This document shows positions 25,621 through 37,470 of a stretch of DNA of 64,000 bases, one piece after another. The DNA lies in contig OY821786.1 in NCBI GenBank assembly GCA_963682175.1, positions 36,449,501-36,513,500 of the forward strand. Direction: 5' to 3'. Source of the DNA: Triglochin maritima. Its lineage: Eukaryota; Streptophyta; Magnoliopsida; Alismatales; Juncaginaceae. A program made the translations under genes and the position numbers. The stretch's first letter is position 1. Each line of letters begins with the position of its first letter. The notes below the pieces were generated by a model, which was not told the origin of the DNA, ran no database searches, and saw only the letters and a list, made by a program, of their open reading frames with translations.

Positions 25621-27409
25621 CCAGTGGGAGGAGGTTTTGGTTCTTAATTACTTTAGTGGGGTTTTTTTTTTTTAAATTGTTTGTTTTATACTTTTATTCA
25701 ATTCAGATTTCAGAAAGTTTAATTTATTTATTTATGAAGAAATGACAGTTTTCAATTCAGTAGAAAATGAAAGTTTTTTTTATTATAAATTTAGAATTGT
25801 TTATTTGGAGCATCATTTTTTCATATTTTGCGTCTAAAAAGTTGTATCCAAGACAGTTTTCTAATTTTTCATAAACTTGAAATTTCAGAAGATTAGACAT
25901 CTAACTGAGTCAAAGTATTAAGTTAGGCCGGTATTGTTATACTCGTACCCACATTTGCCAAATAAATAAATACAAGTTACTAGTATGGGTTCATACTTGA
26001 TTTGCAAATTTCATACTTATACTCATGCGTGATGTGATTACATAATAAATGGTTATAAGATTACTTGCGCGAATATACAAAAATCTCACTTTATAATACA
26101 CAAATACAACCAAAATTCTCATAATAAAAAATACATAACATAAATATAAAAAAGTATTCAAGTGTAACTCACATATAAAATTTAAAACCAATATAAGTGT
26201 TGACTCATAATTTTATTTTAATTCATGAAAATTTAGCATTCAACAGAGGAGTCAATTACTGAAATAATATATTTAATTAACTTATTTGATTTCTATCAAA
26301 TAATTTGTTGTCGTTATACAATGTAATATTTTTTTTTAAGTTTCTACTAATAAGATCGAAGAAACATGTATCGAATTTTTGAATAAAAAAAAACTATACA
26401 CAATTGTGTCGGGATAAGTAAATCATTTTTTAATAAAAACAAATAAATTCGTTCACAATTACTTACTAAGTTTATGCTTATTTTAAAAAATAAAAAAATT
26501 ACAAAAGACTTCTAGCTAAAAAAGAACTCAAAGCACGTTAAAACATAAGTCATATGCATATATTATTATTCACTAATTCAATAAACGTACAGAACCACTG
26601 TGTTGATGAACTGATTGACGGGTTTTGATGCAGTTTTCAACAAAAACCTAAATTGATCAGCTCCTCCCGTTTATACATCTGGCTAGGCCCAGCAATATAT
26701 CTCATATATGCAACATAGTGTATTGTATGCTAAATAAAAGTTTAGTTTTTTATTTTTTACAAATAACCAATATTTATAGCACCCTTTTTCATAATTTTCG
26801 AAACCTCAAAACATGTACCGGGTATATATTAAATGTAACTAAAATAAAAATACAAGGAATGTGATTAACACATTTCAAAATTCAAAGATACAAAGTGATA
26901 TTAAAACATAATTTAAGGTGGAACAAATCGTAAGCAAACCTTTTTATTTGGTAATTTCTTTTATCGTTTATGTGTTAATTTAATTTATTTTTAAAAGGAA
27001 TGAAAATTTCTAAAAGTGTGCTTCGAATTAAAATTTACGATCCTAACTTCTTCTAAACTCTTTCGTCTCCTCTTTCAAAAGCGGTTGCATCACCTCTCGT
27101 CCCTTCAAAAGCTCCTATTTCAATAGAGCACCATAAATTATTATCCAAGTTTCTTCGAAAGCTTTTGTTCTCTTTTATACCTGAATCCCTCGCATCATTG
27201 ACATTTCTTATGTAAAACACATAATCCACTTTGACAACATATATATGTCGGCACAATATCCACACATCCTTTTCGAAAGGCTGCCCGTGTCCATTTGAAT
27301 CAATGATATAATTAAGAACATGAAAAACCAAAAGTAGATCAATCCACACACAATATAACTCAATTAAGATGCACTAATTTCCCAAAAAATACGCACTCAA
27401 CACGACAAC
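25621..27409. other. AT-rich intergenic DNA
   Basis: About 1.8 kb of strongly AT-rich sequence with only short chance ORFs. I see no gene or bounded repeat in it. Confidence 0.6.
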
Positions 27410-29108
27410 CTATTTAACAGACATGAATCATTGAGGTCGACATGATTACTTCTACACTCCCCACACGCGGCTACACTAAACATGGGATTCGGCAAGGAGC
27501 ATCCGCTAGGCCCGCACCATAAGAAACAGATCTGTAACTTCGTGGTCGAAACCACACCAACGGAGCCGTCGCTCGGTCGGTCCATCAATCATCATCTCAG
27601 TAGGTGCTCATCTGAGGAAAACATAGCCGAAACAACATCGGCTCATCAATCATCATCGCCGGAACAACATCGGCTCATCAATCATCATCGCCGGAACAAC
27701 ATCAGCGGCATCACCGACACAGCATCGGTTGTCCAACAATACGTCCGGTACAGCATCGGACGAGTTCAGACCGAAGTCTGTCAGGTCATCAGGCTCCACG
27801 AGCCGCAAACACCAACCGCGCCGTTATAAAAGCAGGGCAGCGACCTCCGTAGCCATTCAGGCTGGTAGTCACCTCACACAACGACAGTCCCGTGCTCGCA
27901 CAACATTATACATTGGGATCCGCGATCCCTCAGGTCTGCTACTCTACAATGAGTCAATCAATCCATCACATCAAGTCACGATCCATAAACGGAGGCGACA
28001 CGTCCCGAACACCCACACTCTTCCACACGACGGTCCCTGGGCAGGCACGCGTAACGCGCCCACCGTCACCTCCCGGCTCACGCACAAGGCGAGGACACGA
28101 GTTTCCGTGGACAGAGTTGGCATCGTAAAAGGACTGGGTATTCAGTTCTATGCACAAACGATCAACCGAAAAAGGCAACCCAGTCGACCGCTTCCTCAAG
28201 GGAATCGGTCGACCGAAAGTCTGCAACGGTCGAACTCTCTGCGCAAAACCTATGTCCCAACGGTCGAACAGAGATCTAAAACCGGTTGACCGATACGAGG
28301 TCAAAATCTGAAGTCTGGTCAACATCTATTCAATACTACCGGTCGACCGACTCAGGGGTCCCGGTCGACCGAAAACTATCAGGGTATCCTAGCAGTTCTA
28401 AGTCATATAACGGTTGAACACATATAAATAATTGGTCGAACAAGCATGCATTAAATCCAGTACACTTAAGTTTCGGTCGAACGAACACAAGGAACCAGTC
28501 GACTGAAACACAACAGGCAATCCCGACCCACCAGCACAATGCACTACCGGTAGACCGCCACAAGATATCGTTCGACCGGTGATGGTTAAAGTCGAGCAAA
28601 ATACACTACACCGGCGACCGCCCAAAGGAACCCGGTCGACCGTTGGTCGTCTGCAACCTTGCGCTAGCTAAGGATTTACGCCAAAACTCGTCGCCAAAGA
28701 GGTCTCCGACCTCCCCCGACCGACCAACACACCCCACACGAGGGTGAGCAACAATATCACACTAAGAAGCCGACACACTAAGAAAACGACGAAACCGCCG
28801 GAGCCTCGCTCGCGTGACATCGTCTCCGGTGTTTCTCCTCGCACGATCACCTCCTCGCAACGACCTCCGCACGCCTCACGCTGGACCAGCTTTCGCCTCC
28901 TCTGTCGCCGGAATGAGAAAAAGAATGGGAGAGAGAGAGACTTTTCTTCTTAAAACCCAAGCACTCATCCCTCGCCATCACCTCATCCACATCACCCTAC
29001 ACACCCCAACCCATCACCTCCACGCCGTCACTGTTCACGTCACCTCTTCCCCATGCAAATACCCACTAAACCCGGGATTAACCCTAAGCATGGGTTAGGA
29101 TCATAACA
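27410..29108 (+). mobile_element. LTR family 1, copy A (5'-truncated)
   Basis: Aligns by eye with the right three quarters of the solo LTR at 57227-59420. Shared blocks include CACACGCGGCTACACTA, TCAGGCTCCA, CGCAAACACCAACCGCGCCG, TTGGGATCCGCGATCCCTCA and CGTCACCTCCCGGCTCACGC. It ends TAGGATCATAACA at 29108, matching the TTACA terminus of the other copy. The left about 500 bp of the LTR are missing or too diverged, so its left edge is approximate. The 186-residue ORF at 27729-28289 is not conserved as protein between copies and is taken as chance. Confidence 0.7.
28170..28650. repeat. CGGTCGACCG palindrome array, copy A
   Basis: At least four perfect CGGTCGACCG palindromes and about ten decayed ones (CGGTTGACCG, CGGTCGAACA, CCGGTAGACCG, CCGGCGACCG) in the same order as in the copy at 58400-58895. 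Confidence 0.88.
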
Positions 29109-29209
29109 AATAACCAACGTCATTCAATAAACTATAATTAAACTAGCAAAAAATAACTAAAACTTCTCTATTATCTTCCAAAAAAAACAAATATTCGGAG
29201 TCTTAACTG

Positions 29210-30066
29210 CATCATCAAGTTGTGTTTGTTCGACCGGTTTTGTTGCAATTCGAACATGTGTCAGTTTTGAAAGGGAAACGATCGACCGTTGTGCGTTGTT
29301 CGATCGACCGTTGTTGTCCAGTATTGATTTTCATGTCTTTTATGTGTCACCTTGTCCACTGAGACCCGTGTCCTCACCTCGTGCGTGTACCGAGAGGTGA
29401 CAGTAGGTGCATTGATTATGCTTGCCTCGGGACCGTCGTGTGGAAAGGTCCGTGCACGTGGTGTTTGTGTCTGTGGTGGTTATAAATTGTTTTGTAGCTT
29501 GTGTGAGCAACAATATTTGCAGCTTTTGTGAGCATTTGAGGTATTTGCAACTTGTGTGAGCATACCTCCATTAACCGCGTGTATTGCGATGGGTACCTTT
29601 GTGGGACCCGACTGTTGTGTGGTAGGATTGATGTCCTTTAGTATCCTGGTTGGGGACGGTTTTATGTTGCCTTGTTGTATACCATGTTATACATGGATGA
29701 TTTGGTCATGATATATATATGTATATGTATGTATATGTATATATATATGTATACATGCATGTTAAGGGAGATTGACATACAACGTTTTGTTTATGAAATC
29801 TCAAACATCGATTATGTTTGCATTTCAGGTCGTGATCGGCAGTAAGGGTGGTGATTGAGGATGAGCTTACTATGGGCCGGATCTCTCAATTTTTCTTTTG
29901 ATGTTGTTGTGATTACTTGTATATGTGTTCTATATCCTTTTGACGTAATCACGTTTTTTTGAAAACTCTTGTATTATGGTGCACCTATGAGTATATGTTT
30001 CAGTAATATCCTCGTGTTGTTTTATTGATCATCGTTAAAATTTTCGTTATTTTCAGGGAGGTTACA
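29210..30066 (-). mobile_element. LTR family 1, copy C, inverted and truncated
   Basis: The reverse complement starts TGTAACCTCCCTG at 30066 and continues with ACGAAAATTTT and GGTGCACCA. It then has a block matching the CCGATCACCACCC region and the ACACGACGGTCCC...GGCGAGGACA-like region of the solo LTR at 57227-59420, and ends in a short remnant of the palindrome array (29230-29310). It is more diverged than copy A and lies head-to-head inverted to it. Confidence 0.65.
29230..29310. repeat. Remnant of CGGTCGACCG-type array, copy C
   Basis: Contains TTCGACCGG, ATCGACCGTT and GATCGACCGTT, decayed versions of the palindrome. Confidence 0.65.
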
Positions 30067-30892
30067 AGTAAAGACTATAGAGTTAAGAGTTTAATTTTTA
30101 ACCTACCCAAGTAAACCAGTGTAGTTGTAATACATAATGCAAGAAACAGTTGCAACTGAACTTCGAAGACAAACAAATAGTGTGCTTTTTCCGGAATTCC
30201 AATCCAAACAATATCATAATTACAGTCAATATATGTTTTCCAGTTATAGTCATTGGTCTTTACACGCGTCAAACCGAGAAAATTATGTGTCCGATGGTTG
30301 TGAAAAAATAGTAATTCCTTTTTACCATTTTTTATTGCACTAACTGAAATTCTGAAACACCACAAAAAATGATACGAAAAATGTCTAACAAGTCATGCAT
30401 CTATCACTAACTAACATAAAGAAAATGTTCTGCAAGGTGTATGTTACTAGAATACATGAATGTCCTACAAGAAGCATAATTGATGCTATTGATGAAAGGA
30501 ATGCAGAGCAATAACAAGAAAAACAATAGAAATTGAACTTACAATTAGAGTACTTTCTGCATTAGGATCTGTAGGACTCACAATTGGCGAACTTCCATCG
30601 AGAGGCTCGACAAAAAAAAAACAGCTAATCCTGTGGCTCAAACATCTGCTGAAGTCCCGCTTCCACTAAGGCGTTATATATAACCTTGTACATCATTTCC
30701 ATTGTTTTGTTCTGGGCAAAGAGAGAGGAAGACATTTGAGTCTACATATCCATATGAATCTAATTGAGTTACATCTACAAATTCATAAAGGGAAACAAAG
30801 TTTACTTAGACGATGCCTGAGGGTAGTATTAACATACATACCTTGTTTACCTCGTTACTGGAATCAAGGGGAGTAATTCTTAACCTCTAATC
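30067..30892. other. Intergenic DNA with an unassigned exon-like stretch
   Basis: Mostly AT-rich. On minus, about 30700-30541 reads into DGSSPIVSPTDPNAESTLI and then a GTAAG donor-like site, after frame breaks. It may be a relic of a protein-coding exon, but I do not recognise the family. Confidence 0.3.
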
Positions 30893-31444
30893 TAGGGGTG
30901 TAAACGAGCCTAAACGAGTTAAACCCACGGTGTTTGAACTTGACTCGTTTAATAAACGACCCGAGCTCGGACTTGACTCGTTTAATAAACGAGTCAGATG
31001 TCCTGTTTGAGCTTGACTCGTTTGCTCGTTTAAGAACCTAAACAAGTTTTCAACTCATTTGAGTTCGTATAAAGCTTGATTAACTTGTTGTAAATCATAC
31101 TATTTATATTTTATAAACATCATTAACATTTAAATGAGAAATTTTATAAATTATATAATCTACTTTTAGGTATTTTGGATATATGTTTATTTGTGACATA
31201 TATGTAATATGTGTATAAACTTAAACGAGTCAAACGAGTTTTTATCGAGCTAACCGAGTCGAGCTCGAGATCCACTCTATATATGTAATATGTGTATAAG
31301 ACTTGGCTCGTTTATCAAACGAGCGGATTTTGGTATTTGAACTTAACTCGTTTAATAAACAAGCCTAACTCGGGTCGAGCTTTATCGAGCCGAGCTCGAA
31401 CAAGCTCACGAGTTCGAGCAGAATTTAACATCCCCACTCTAATC
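30885..31444. mobile_element. hAT-type MITE, 544 bp, perfect 8-bp TSD
   Basis: Element 30893-31436 is flanked by CTCTAATC at 30885-30892 and 31437-31444, an 8-bp TSD as in hAT elements. The termini TAGGGGTGTAAA and (reverse complement of the right end) TGGGGATGTTAAA form imperfect inverted repeats. The interior is rich in ACGAG/CTCGT words such as TTTAATAAACGAG and GAGCTCG, typical of a widespread plant hAT MITE type. No coding capacity. Confidence 0.85.
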
Positions 31445-33090
31445 AATGAATGTGCAATTTGATGTGGTATTTTACTATGATATGTAAAATTGAACACCTT
31501 CATATATATATATATATGTCTTGATGGTTGAGAGTTGAGACATTGCTATATCAAGATCAAGTCTCTTTGAAGTTGTAATTGCAAACAATTAAGACGATAT
31601 TTACACCTGCAAAAAAAATTTATTGAAAAATCAGTGATGACAAATAAGACGATAGATGAATTGAAATTTTATTTTGTCTAGAAATGTCAGCTCCTATTAC
31701 TTCAATATACACGAATCAGAGTATACAACATATTCGTGATCCAGAGGGGGTCAAGAATCCGAAAAGATCAACTCCAAAAATGACAATGAATATGGTGTTT
31801 CATTAAATAAAAAACATAAATGTAAGGACATATTGCCATATCGGTAAACAACAAGAAATTCATTCCACTGGTATGTGTTAGTTTTTGACCATTACTTTAA
31901 CAAGTTTCTCAAACTACTATTTGCTAAAATTTAGCTGGCACAGTACTCCAAAAACGGATCAAACGGTTTGTGTTAATTATATATGTTAAGAAGGTTGAGT
32001 ATCACATGTGTTATATATAGACTTCCCTAGTATAATTGTGAAATTGTCTTTGTGTTGTCATATTGACATCCACACACCACACACCACACACCTTGTCTCC
32101 ATATCATTTTGTAGATAGTGATCCCAAGGTCATGGTTGGGTTTGGTTTCCTTCATTGTAGCCTTTCTTTCACTTGCACACCAACTAACCTATCCACATTT
32201 TAATTTTTAGTGGTCACAATATCCTCAATTCCTCTCAACCAAAATCAAATCCCATCACATGGCTCTCCATCCCTCACAAGTTATTTTTTATGATGTTTGC
32301 AACTATACCTTCCATTTTAATGATATTTTCTTTAGAACCTTTAAATGAAATTCAATCACATATGCTCTTGAACTCGATATAGATCTACAATAACTGTTTT
32401 CTAAGAGTGAGGAAATATTGGTACGTTGTTTTTTTTATGATTACTATGGTTAATTTTAATTAAGTTATGTTGCGTAATTGTATTCCACCAACTAGTTGTT
32501 ATGGAATTAAAACCTGCTTCCCAACCCCACCCAAGTAGCCATTGAACCAATTTGTATACACATCTTGTGTTGAATCAGTGACATCTGAACACACGAACCA
32601 TTTCATATGGGTGTGACGCATGTGATGTGTGCTGATTTTGATGTACAAATTAAAATGTCAATTTAGAAATCCAACAACAAATATATAACATAATCAGATG
32701 GAAATGTTTAAGCACAAAAGAGGAAAAGTATAAATCTAAGTTATCACTTGAAATGAGAGTAAAAAGAAAACAATAATTTAGGGGGCGATAATTTCGAGTT
32801 TAAAAATGTATTTTCTATTTGAAACCAATCCCCCGTAATCATTTCCCTCTAATTAGTAATTACCTTCATTCCAAGCAATATCTAAAAGGAACAACCCAAG
32901 GCCATATGATGCAATCACTCAACATTGCTGGGTGTAAATAATAACAGCAAAAGTTGGAGTAAAATAACCTAAATATAGGAGACACCAATGCGGATATGCA
33001 AAAATCCCTGCTTAATTTTCCTTTTGAGCCCATTAGAGGTGAGTGTGCAATGTACACTCAATTTAATCAACTTTGTTTTCTTTCCTCTAG
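31445..33090. other. AT-rich intergenic DNA upstream of BOU-like gene
   Basis: Low-complexity TA runs near 31505 and otherwise unique AT-rich sequence. No ORF with recognisable domains. The right end probably includes the promoter of the mitochondrial carrier gene. Confidence 0.5.
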
Positions 33091-33454
33091 CAAAAGGATT
33101 TATGTGCTGTAGGTGAAGCTCATCTTGTCTCTATTTTCAATTTGGATCGGTAAGATGTTTTGTTCATAGCAAGTAACTAAGCAATATCTTTTATTTGTTT
33201 AGAGTGAGTTGTAGTCTTTTCAATGCATCAACATCTTGTCCTTGGTTTGGTTTCTGTTGAGAATTTAATTTAAGTCTTAAACATAAATTTCTCTGTTCTT
33301 CTATCGTAATTCCCTTAAAAAAAGAGTACACTACTGTCGATTAAAATGCTGCTGAATTTGCTATAAATGTTGTTTCAAACCAAGTCTTGCATTGTATATT
33401 GCCTTGAGGATTATCTTACAATCATATATTGTAGATATTGAATTTTGTTTTCAG
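33091..33454 (+). promoter_or_regulatory. 5' UTR exon and leader intron of the BOU-like gene
   Basis: A GGTAAGATG donor lies at about 33150 and a TTTTGTTTTCAG acceptor ends at 33454, one base before the ATG at 33455. This implies a noncoding first exon ending near 33149 and a leader intron of about 305 bp that abuts the start codon. The transcription start was not located. Confidence 0.55.
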
Positions 33455-35307
33455 ATGGGAGACGTAGCCAAGGATTTGACCGCCGGAACGGTAGGCGGAG
33501 CGGCCCAATTGATCGTCGGTCACCCGTTCGACACCATCAAAGTCAAGCTTCAAAGCCAACCTACACCATTAGCAGGTCTATACTATATTTTATTTTCTTC
33601 TTCTAAATCTCCTTAATTAACTAACTAACTCATTTGACATGTACAATTAGTTATTTCTGTTAACTCTAACAGGTCAACCTCCAAAGTATTCGGGAGCCAT
33701 GGATGCGGTTAAGCAAACGATCACGGCCGAGGGTCCAAGAGGGTTATACAAAGGAATGGGAGCTCCACTGGCAACCGTGGCCGCCTTCAACGCGCTTTTG
33801 TTTACTGTCAGGGGACAAATGGAGGCTCTGCTGAGGTCCGAGCCGGGAGCGGTCCTAACGGTTAACCAACAAATTGTGTGTGGAGCTGGTGCTGGTGTTG
33901 CTGTTTCTTTTTTGGCTTGTCCAACTGAACTCATCAAATGCAGGTTTTGATATCTCAACATTAATTTCTACTACCAATATTGGATTCTTTTGTTACTCAT
34001 AAAGTGTTGGCAAACGCCCAACAATGACATTATTAGAAGGGATTTCATATTGGATAAGGGTACGTAGTAGTGAGAATCATTCATTAGTCTGCTGATTTCT
34101 TGACATGCATGTTAATAAAGTGTTGTTCATTTTAATTAGTCCTAAGATTTCCCTTCAAGTACTTATTCTCTGTTTTCTCAAGGATCTGTTTCAGTAAGTC
34201 ACTAACATACACAATAATAAATAAAAAACAGACGATTTTGTTTAATAAATGGGAAAAGATTGATATAGGGAGCTGTCGTTACACTTGGTTGGTTCGTCAT
34301 ATTTCCAGAACTCAAATACTTAGTTAAAGGATTACAGATATAAATAATCTCCATCAAATTGTAGCAAGGTTCTCACATTGAATTAAGTTGATCAATCACC
34401 ACTTTAAAATCAAATTAGTTGGGTAAGTCATAAGAACTTGTAAAATTGACCAATTATATATTCTGAAATTTGCCAAGACTTCCTTGGTTTTAGCTATGGA
34501 AGTCATCCCAAGCCTAAGTGGTTAATTTTCACAAAGAATATCGCATATTTTTTTTCATATTAAACAGAATTTTCATGTTAGGAAGATCTATTCTCAACAA
34601 AAACGACAACCATACACGTCTATAAGAAAAAAGGAAAAAGTTTATAACATCTCCAAAATTTTGAACCAAACAATGATGACAAATTTAACCATTAATCTAT
34701 ATAAACCTGATGTTAAACACCAAAGATCGAACAAAGTTTTATATATACTTGTATTCAACTCATTAATTCTGCTTAATTATTTTGTACATTTGGAGGAAAA
34801 AAAAGATTGCAAGCACAAAGCGCTCTAGGGGATGCCGCCTCAGCTTCAGGGATGGTGAAATATTCGGGCCCAATGGATGTCGCGAAGCACGTGATGAAAT
34901 CGGAAGGCGGGGTAAGAGGCCTCTACAAGGGTCTCTTCCCCACCCTATGTCGCGAAATCCCGGGGAACGCGATGATGTTTGGGGTCTATGAGGCTGTAAA
35001 ACAATACATTGCAGAAGGACAAGACACTTCGAATCTCGGAAGAGGCTCACTTATTGTCGCAGGAGGTGTTGCGGGTGCGGCATTTTGGGGTTCAGTCTAC
35101 CCCACAGATGTGGTAAAGAGTGTGTTACAAGTTGATGACTTCAAGAAACCCAAGTATACCGGTTCAATCGATGCTTTCAAAAAGATTTTGGCGGGAGAAG
35201 GTGTTAAGGGGTTGTATAGGGGGTTCGGACCCGCAATGGGTCGGAGTGTTCCGGCCAATGCGGCTTGCTTCCTTGCCTATGAGGTCACAAGGTCTAGCTT
35301 GGGTTGA
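33455..35307 (+). CDS. BOU: Mitochondrial carrier, BOU-like (carnitine/acylcarnitine-carrier-like)
   Basis: Inner-membrane solute carrier (SLC25 family). Arabidopsis BOU (A BOUT DE SOUFFLE) is linked to photorespiration and early seedling metabolism; its transport substrate has been debated. Three coding exons, 33455-33575, 33673-33943 and 34806-35307: 894 nt, 297 residues, the usual carrier length. All three tripartite repeats are present with their PxD/ExxK-type signatures: [22 protein letters not shown] (across the exon 2/3 junction) and [11 protein letters not shown]. Each is followed by the RGLYKG/KGLYRG half-signature. The start [15 protein letters not shown] lies directly after a splice acceptor; the upstream in-frame Met at 33392 is intronic. 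The exon 3 acceptor is unusual, preceded by a purine run rather than a pyrimidine tract. The name rests on overall resemblance. Confidence 0.9.
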
Positions 35308-35641
35308 TTGGGGTAATGTGTGTGAAGTTTAAATTCTTTGGTTGATGATCGTACCATGTTCCTTACTTTAATTTTTCATGGTTGAATGACATGTTATTTG
35401 TATCAACATCGTTCCAAGGCCATTATTAGTGGGGATGGTTTTAAAAGTTCTGCTGAGGCTAATTTTTTTTTAAAAGGCCATGGTTTAACTTTAAAAAAGT
35501 GTACAAACACTTGCACTACTATGTTCTCCCATTGGGCTTCTTTACTAGGCTTATGGTTCAAACACAATTTCAAGGAGAAAGAACAATTCATTGAATTATT
35601 TGAGTAGACTATGGGCTAATATTTTTATTTTCACGTAAAAT
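35308..35641. other. BOU-like gene 3' flank
   Basis: Probable 3' UTR and terminator region with ordinary AT-rich sequence. No gene seen. Confidence 0.5.
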
Positions 35642-36229
35642 TAGGAGTGACAATTTAAGTTATGACATAATAATCCGAACCCAACACGATAACGTGGGTT
35701 TGGGTTTGACATAAATGGAATTGGGTCATAATCGGATTAACATGATTGACTCAACATTTTGGTAACTAAATGAGTTGGGTTTGAGTTTAACACATATAAC
35801 TCGTGTCCAACCTGCATGTATATATATATGTATGTATGTATATATATGTATATATATATGGTGTGCGGGCTTCTAGTTATAATATTACGTATAGTTACAG
35901 AATTAGTAAAACTCTTCATATTTTTCATCTTTTTATGGTAGAATATTTTAATTGGCGATCAATAACAAATTACAAAACCAATTTCTGGTAGTTCTCTTAA
36001 TCTCCGAATAAAATTGTAATTTTTGTTAGAGTTTTTGTCATACATGAACATGATCCATTTAATAACGGGTTAGATGGGTTGGGCCAAGTTGGCACGATTT
36101 TAAAGGGTCGGGTTTGGGTTTCCTTCTTAACCTGTATATTAAACGAGTCTGGTTTTCTTTTTGTAAAGTGATTTGGTTGTAATTGAATTTGATACGAGTA
36201 CGGCATGATAATTCGTATCCCCACTCCTA
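35642..36229. mobile_element. hAT-type MITE with TAGGAGTG termini
   Basis: Left end TAGGAGTGACAATT at 35642; right end CACTCCTA finishing at 36229, so the first 8 bp are perfect inverted repeats. Flanks CGTAAAAT and CATAAAGT match at 6 of 8 positions, a decayed 8-bp TSD. The interior has GGGTTTGGGTTTG words and a TA/TG microsatellite (35816-35860). Noncoding. Confidence 0.65.
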
Positions 36230-36552
36230 CATAAAGTATAACTCATTCTATCAATATACAAACATTAGGCTACTAATTCGTCCTATTGCTTCCAGGATCG
36301 AAAACCTGCCTAATGCAGACTCGTACATTGTTTGGAGAAAAACCAATTGGCTTAGTGAAATGAGCTCTTAATCTTGTACTCTCTCAAAGTCGACATTATT
36401 TTTGGCTTTATTTGTTTTGGGAACTACTATTTGTCGCCCCAAATTACTTAAAGCGCCGAGGTTGACCAAAGATGTTGCCTCGTTTGGTCCAAACAAGTTG
36501 GCTCGTTGTTCCAAACAAGTAGGTTCGGGACGCAAATCTATCCCACTGGTGG

Positions 36553-37000
36553 GACACATTTGCGTCACGAATTGTCCGGAGTGGGACTGACTTGCGGGAC
36601 ACATGCATCCCGAATTTTGCTTGATTCAATCCTACCGTCTAGCAAGTTTGGTTGTTCCGTCGTAACATGTAACAAGTTCTCATGACCAATTAAATTGAAC
36701 TACACATAATCGGTCCCATCATTTGCAATTGGGTATGTTTGTTTGTCAATGAAGTGGTCTCGTGTTGGACAAGTGAGACAAATTTGCGTCACGAACCGTC
36801 CAGAGCGGGACTGACTTGCGGGACACATGCGTCCTGAATTTCACTTGATTCAATTCTACCGTCTAACAATATTGGTTGTCCCGTCGTAACATGTAACAAG
36901 TTCACATGACCAATTAAATTGAACTACACATAATCGGTCCCGTCATTTGCAATTGGGTATGTTTGTTTGTCAATGAAGTGGTCTCGTGTTGGACAAGTGG
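36553..37000. repeat. Two tandem copies of a 224-bp unit
   Basis: Copies 36553-36776 and 36777-37000 share TTTGCGTCACGAA, GGGACTGACTTGCGGGACAC, AACATGTAACAAGTTC and CAATGAAGTGGTCTCGTGTT at an exact offset of 224 bp. The surrounding 36400-37300 has related short words (CAAACAAGTTG), so a degenerate larger repeat is likely. Function unknown. Confidence 0.85.
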
Positions 37001-37470
37001 TTTGATGTCTTAGAGAGAAATTAATTTTTTAAAGTTGTCTGTCGATTTGAGGGAACAGAAAATGAGCTGCGTCATTTTTTCCACCAAACAAGTTGTGTCG
37101 GTTTTACACTTTTACTTTTACACCCCAAACAAGCTGGGACACACCAGTCCGGCGTGGGATGCACTACGAGCCGAGTCATTTTCACCAAACGAGTTGCCTT
37201 GTTTTCACCAAAAGAGTTGCATTGTTTTCTCCAAACAAGTTGGGTTGTTCGGTCGAAACGAGAGAGAATGATGGTCCGAGTGTAAGGGGGCCTGCGGGGC
37301 CATCGCCGGGTTGAAATGTTTGGGATTTGGTGTGGGGATGGGGAAGATTTGGTGATTTTGTTTGGGATGTGAGATTGTGGTGATGATGGTATTTTTGGGA
37401 TAAAATTGGAAATGTATTAAATTATATTTAATGTTTGACTTTCAAAAGAATTCTTTACAGTAATTGGCGT

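Noticed and set aside
27729..28289. 186-codon ORF in LTR copy A
   Set aside because: The homologous copy B is interrupted in the same frame and the similarity is at DNA level across frames, so it is not a conserved protein.
30541..30720. Possible exon on minus ending DPNAESTLI before a GTAAG
   Set aside because: Needs frame changes, and I recognise no family; noted only as a possible relic.
33392..33454. Upstream in-frame Met for the BOU-like carrier
   Set aside because: The extra 21 residues cross a clear TTTTGTTTTCAG acceptor directly before MGDVAKD, so they are intronic.
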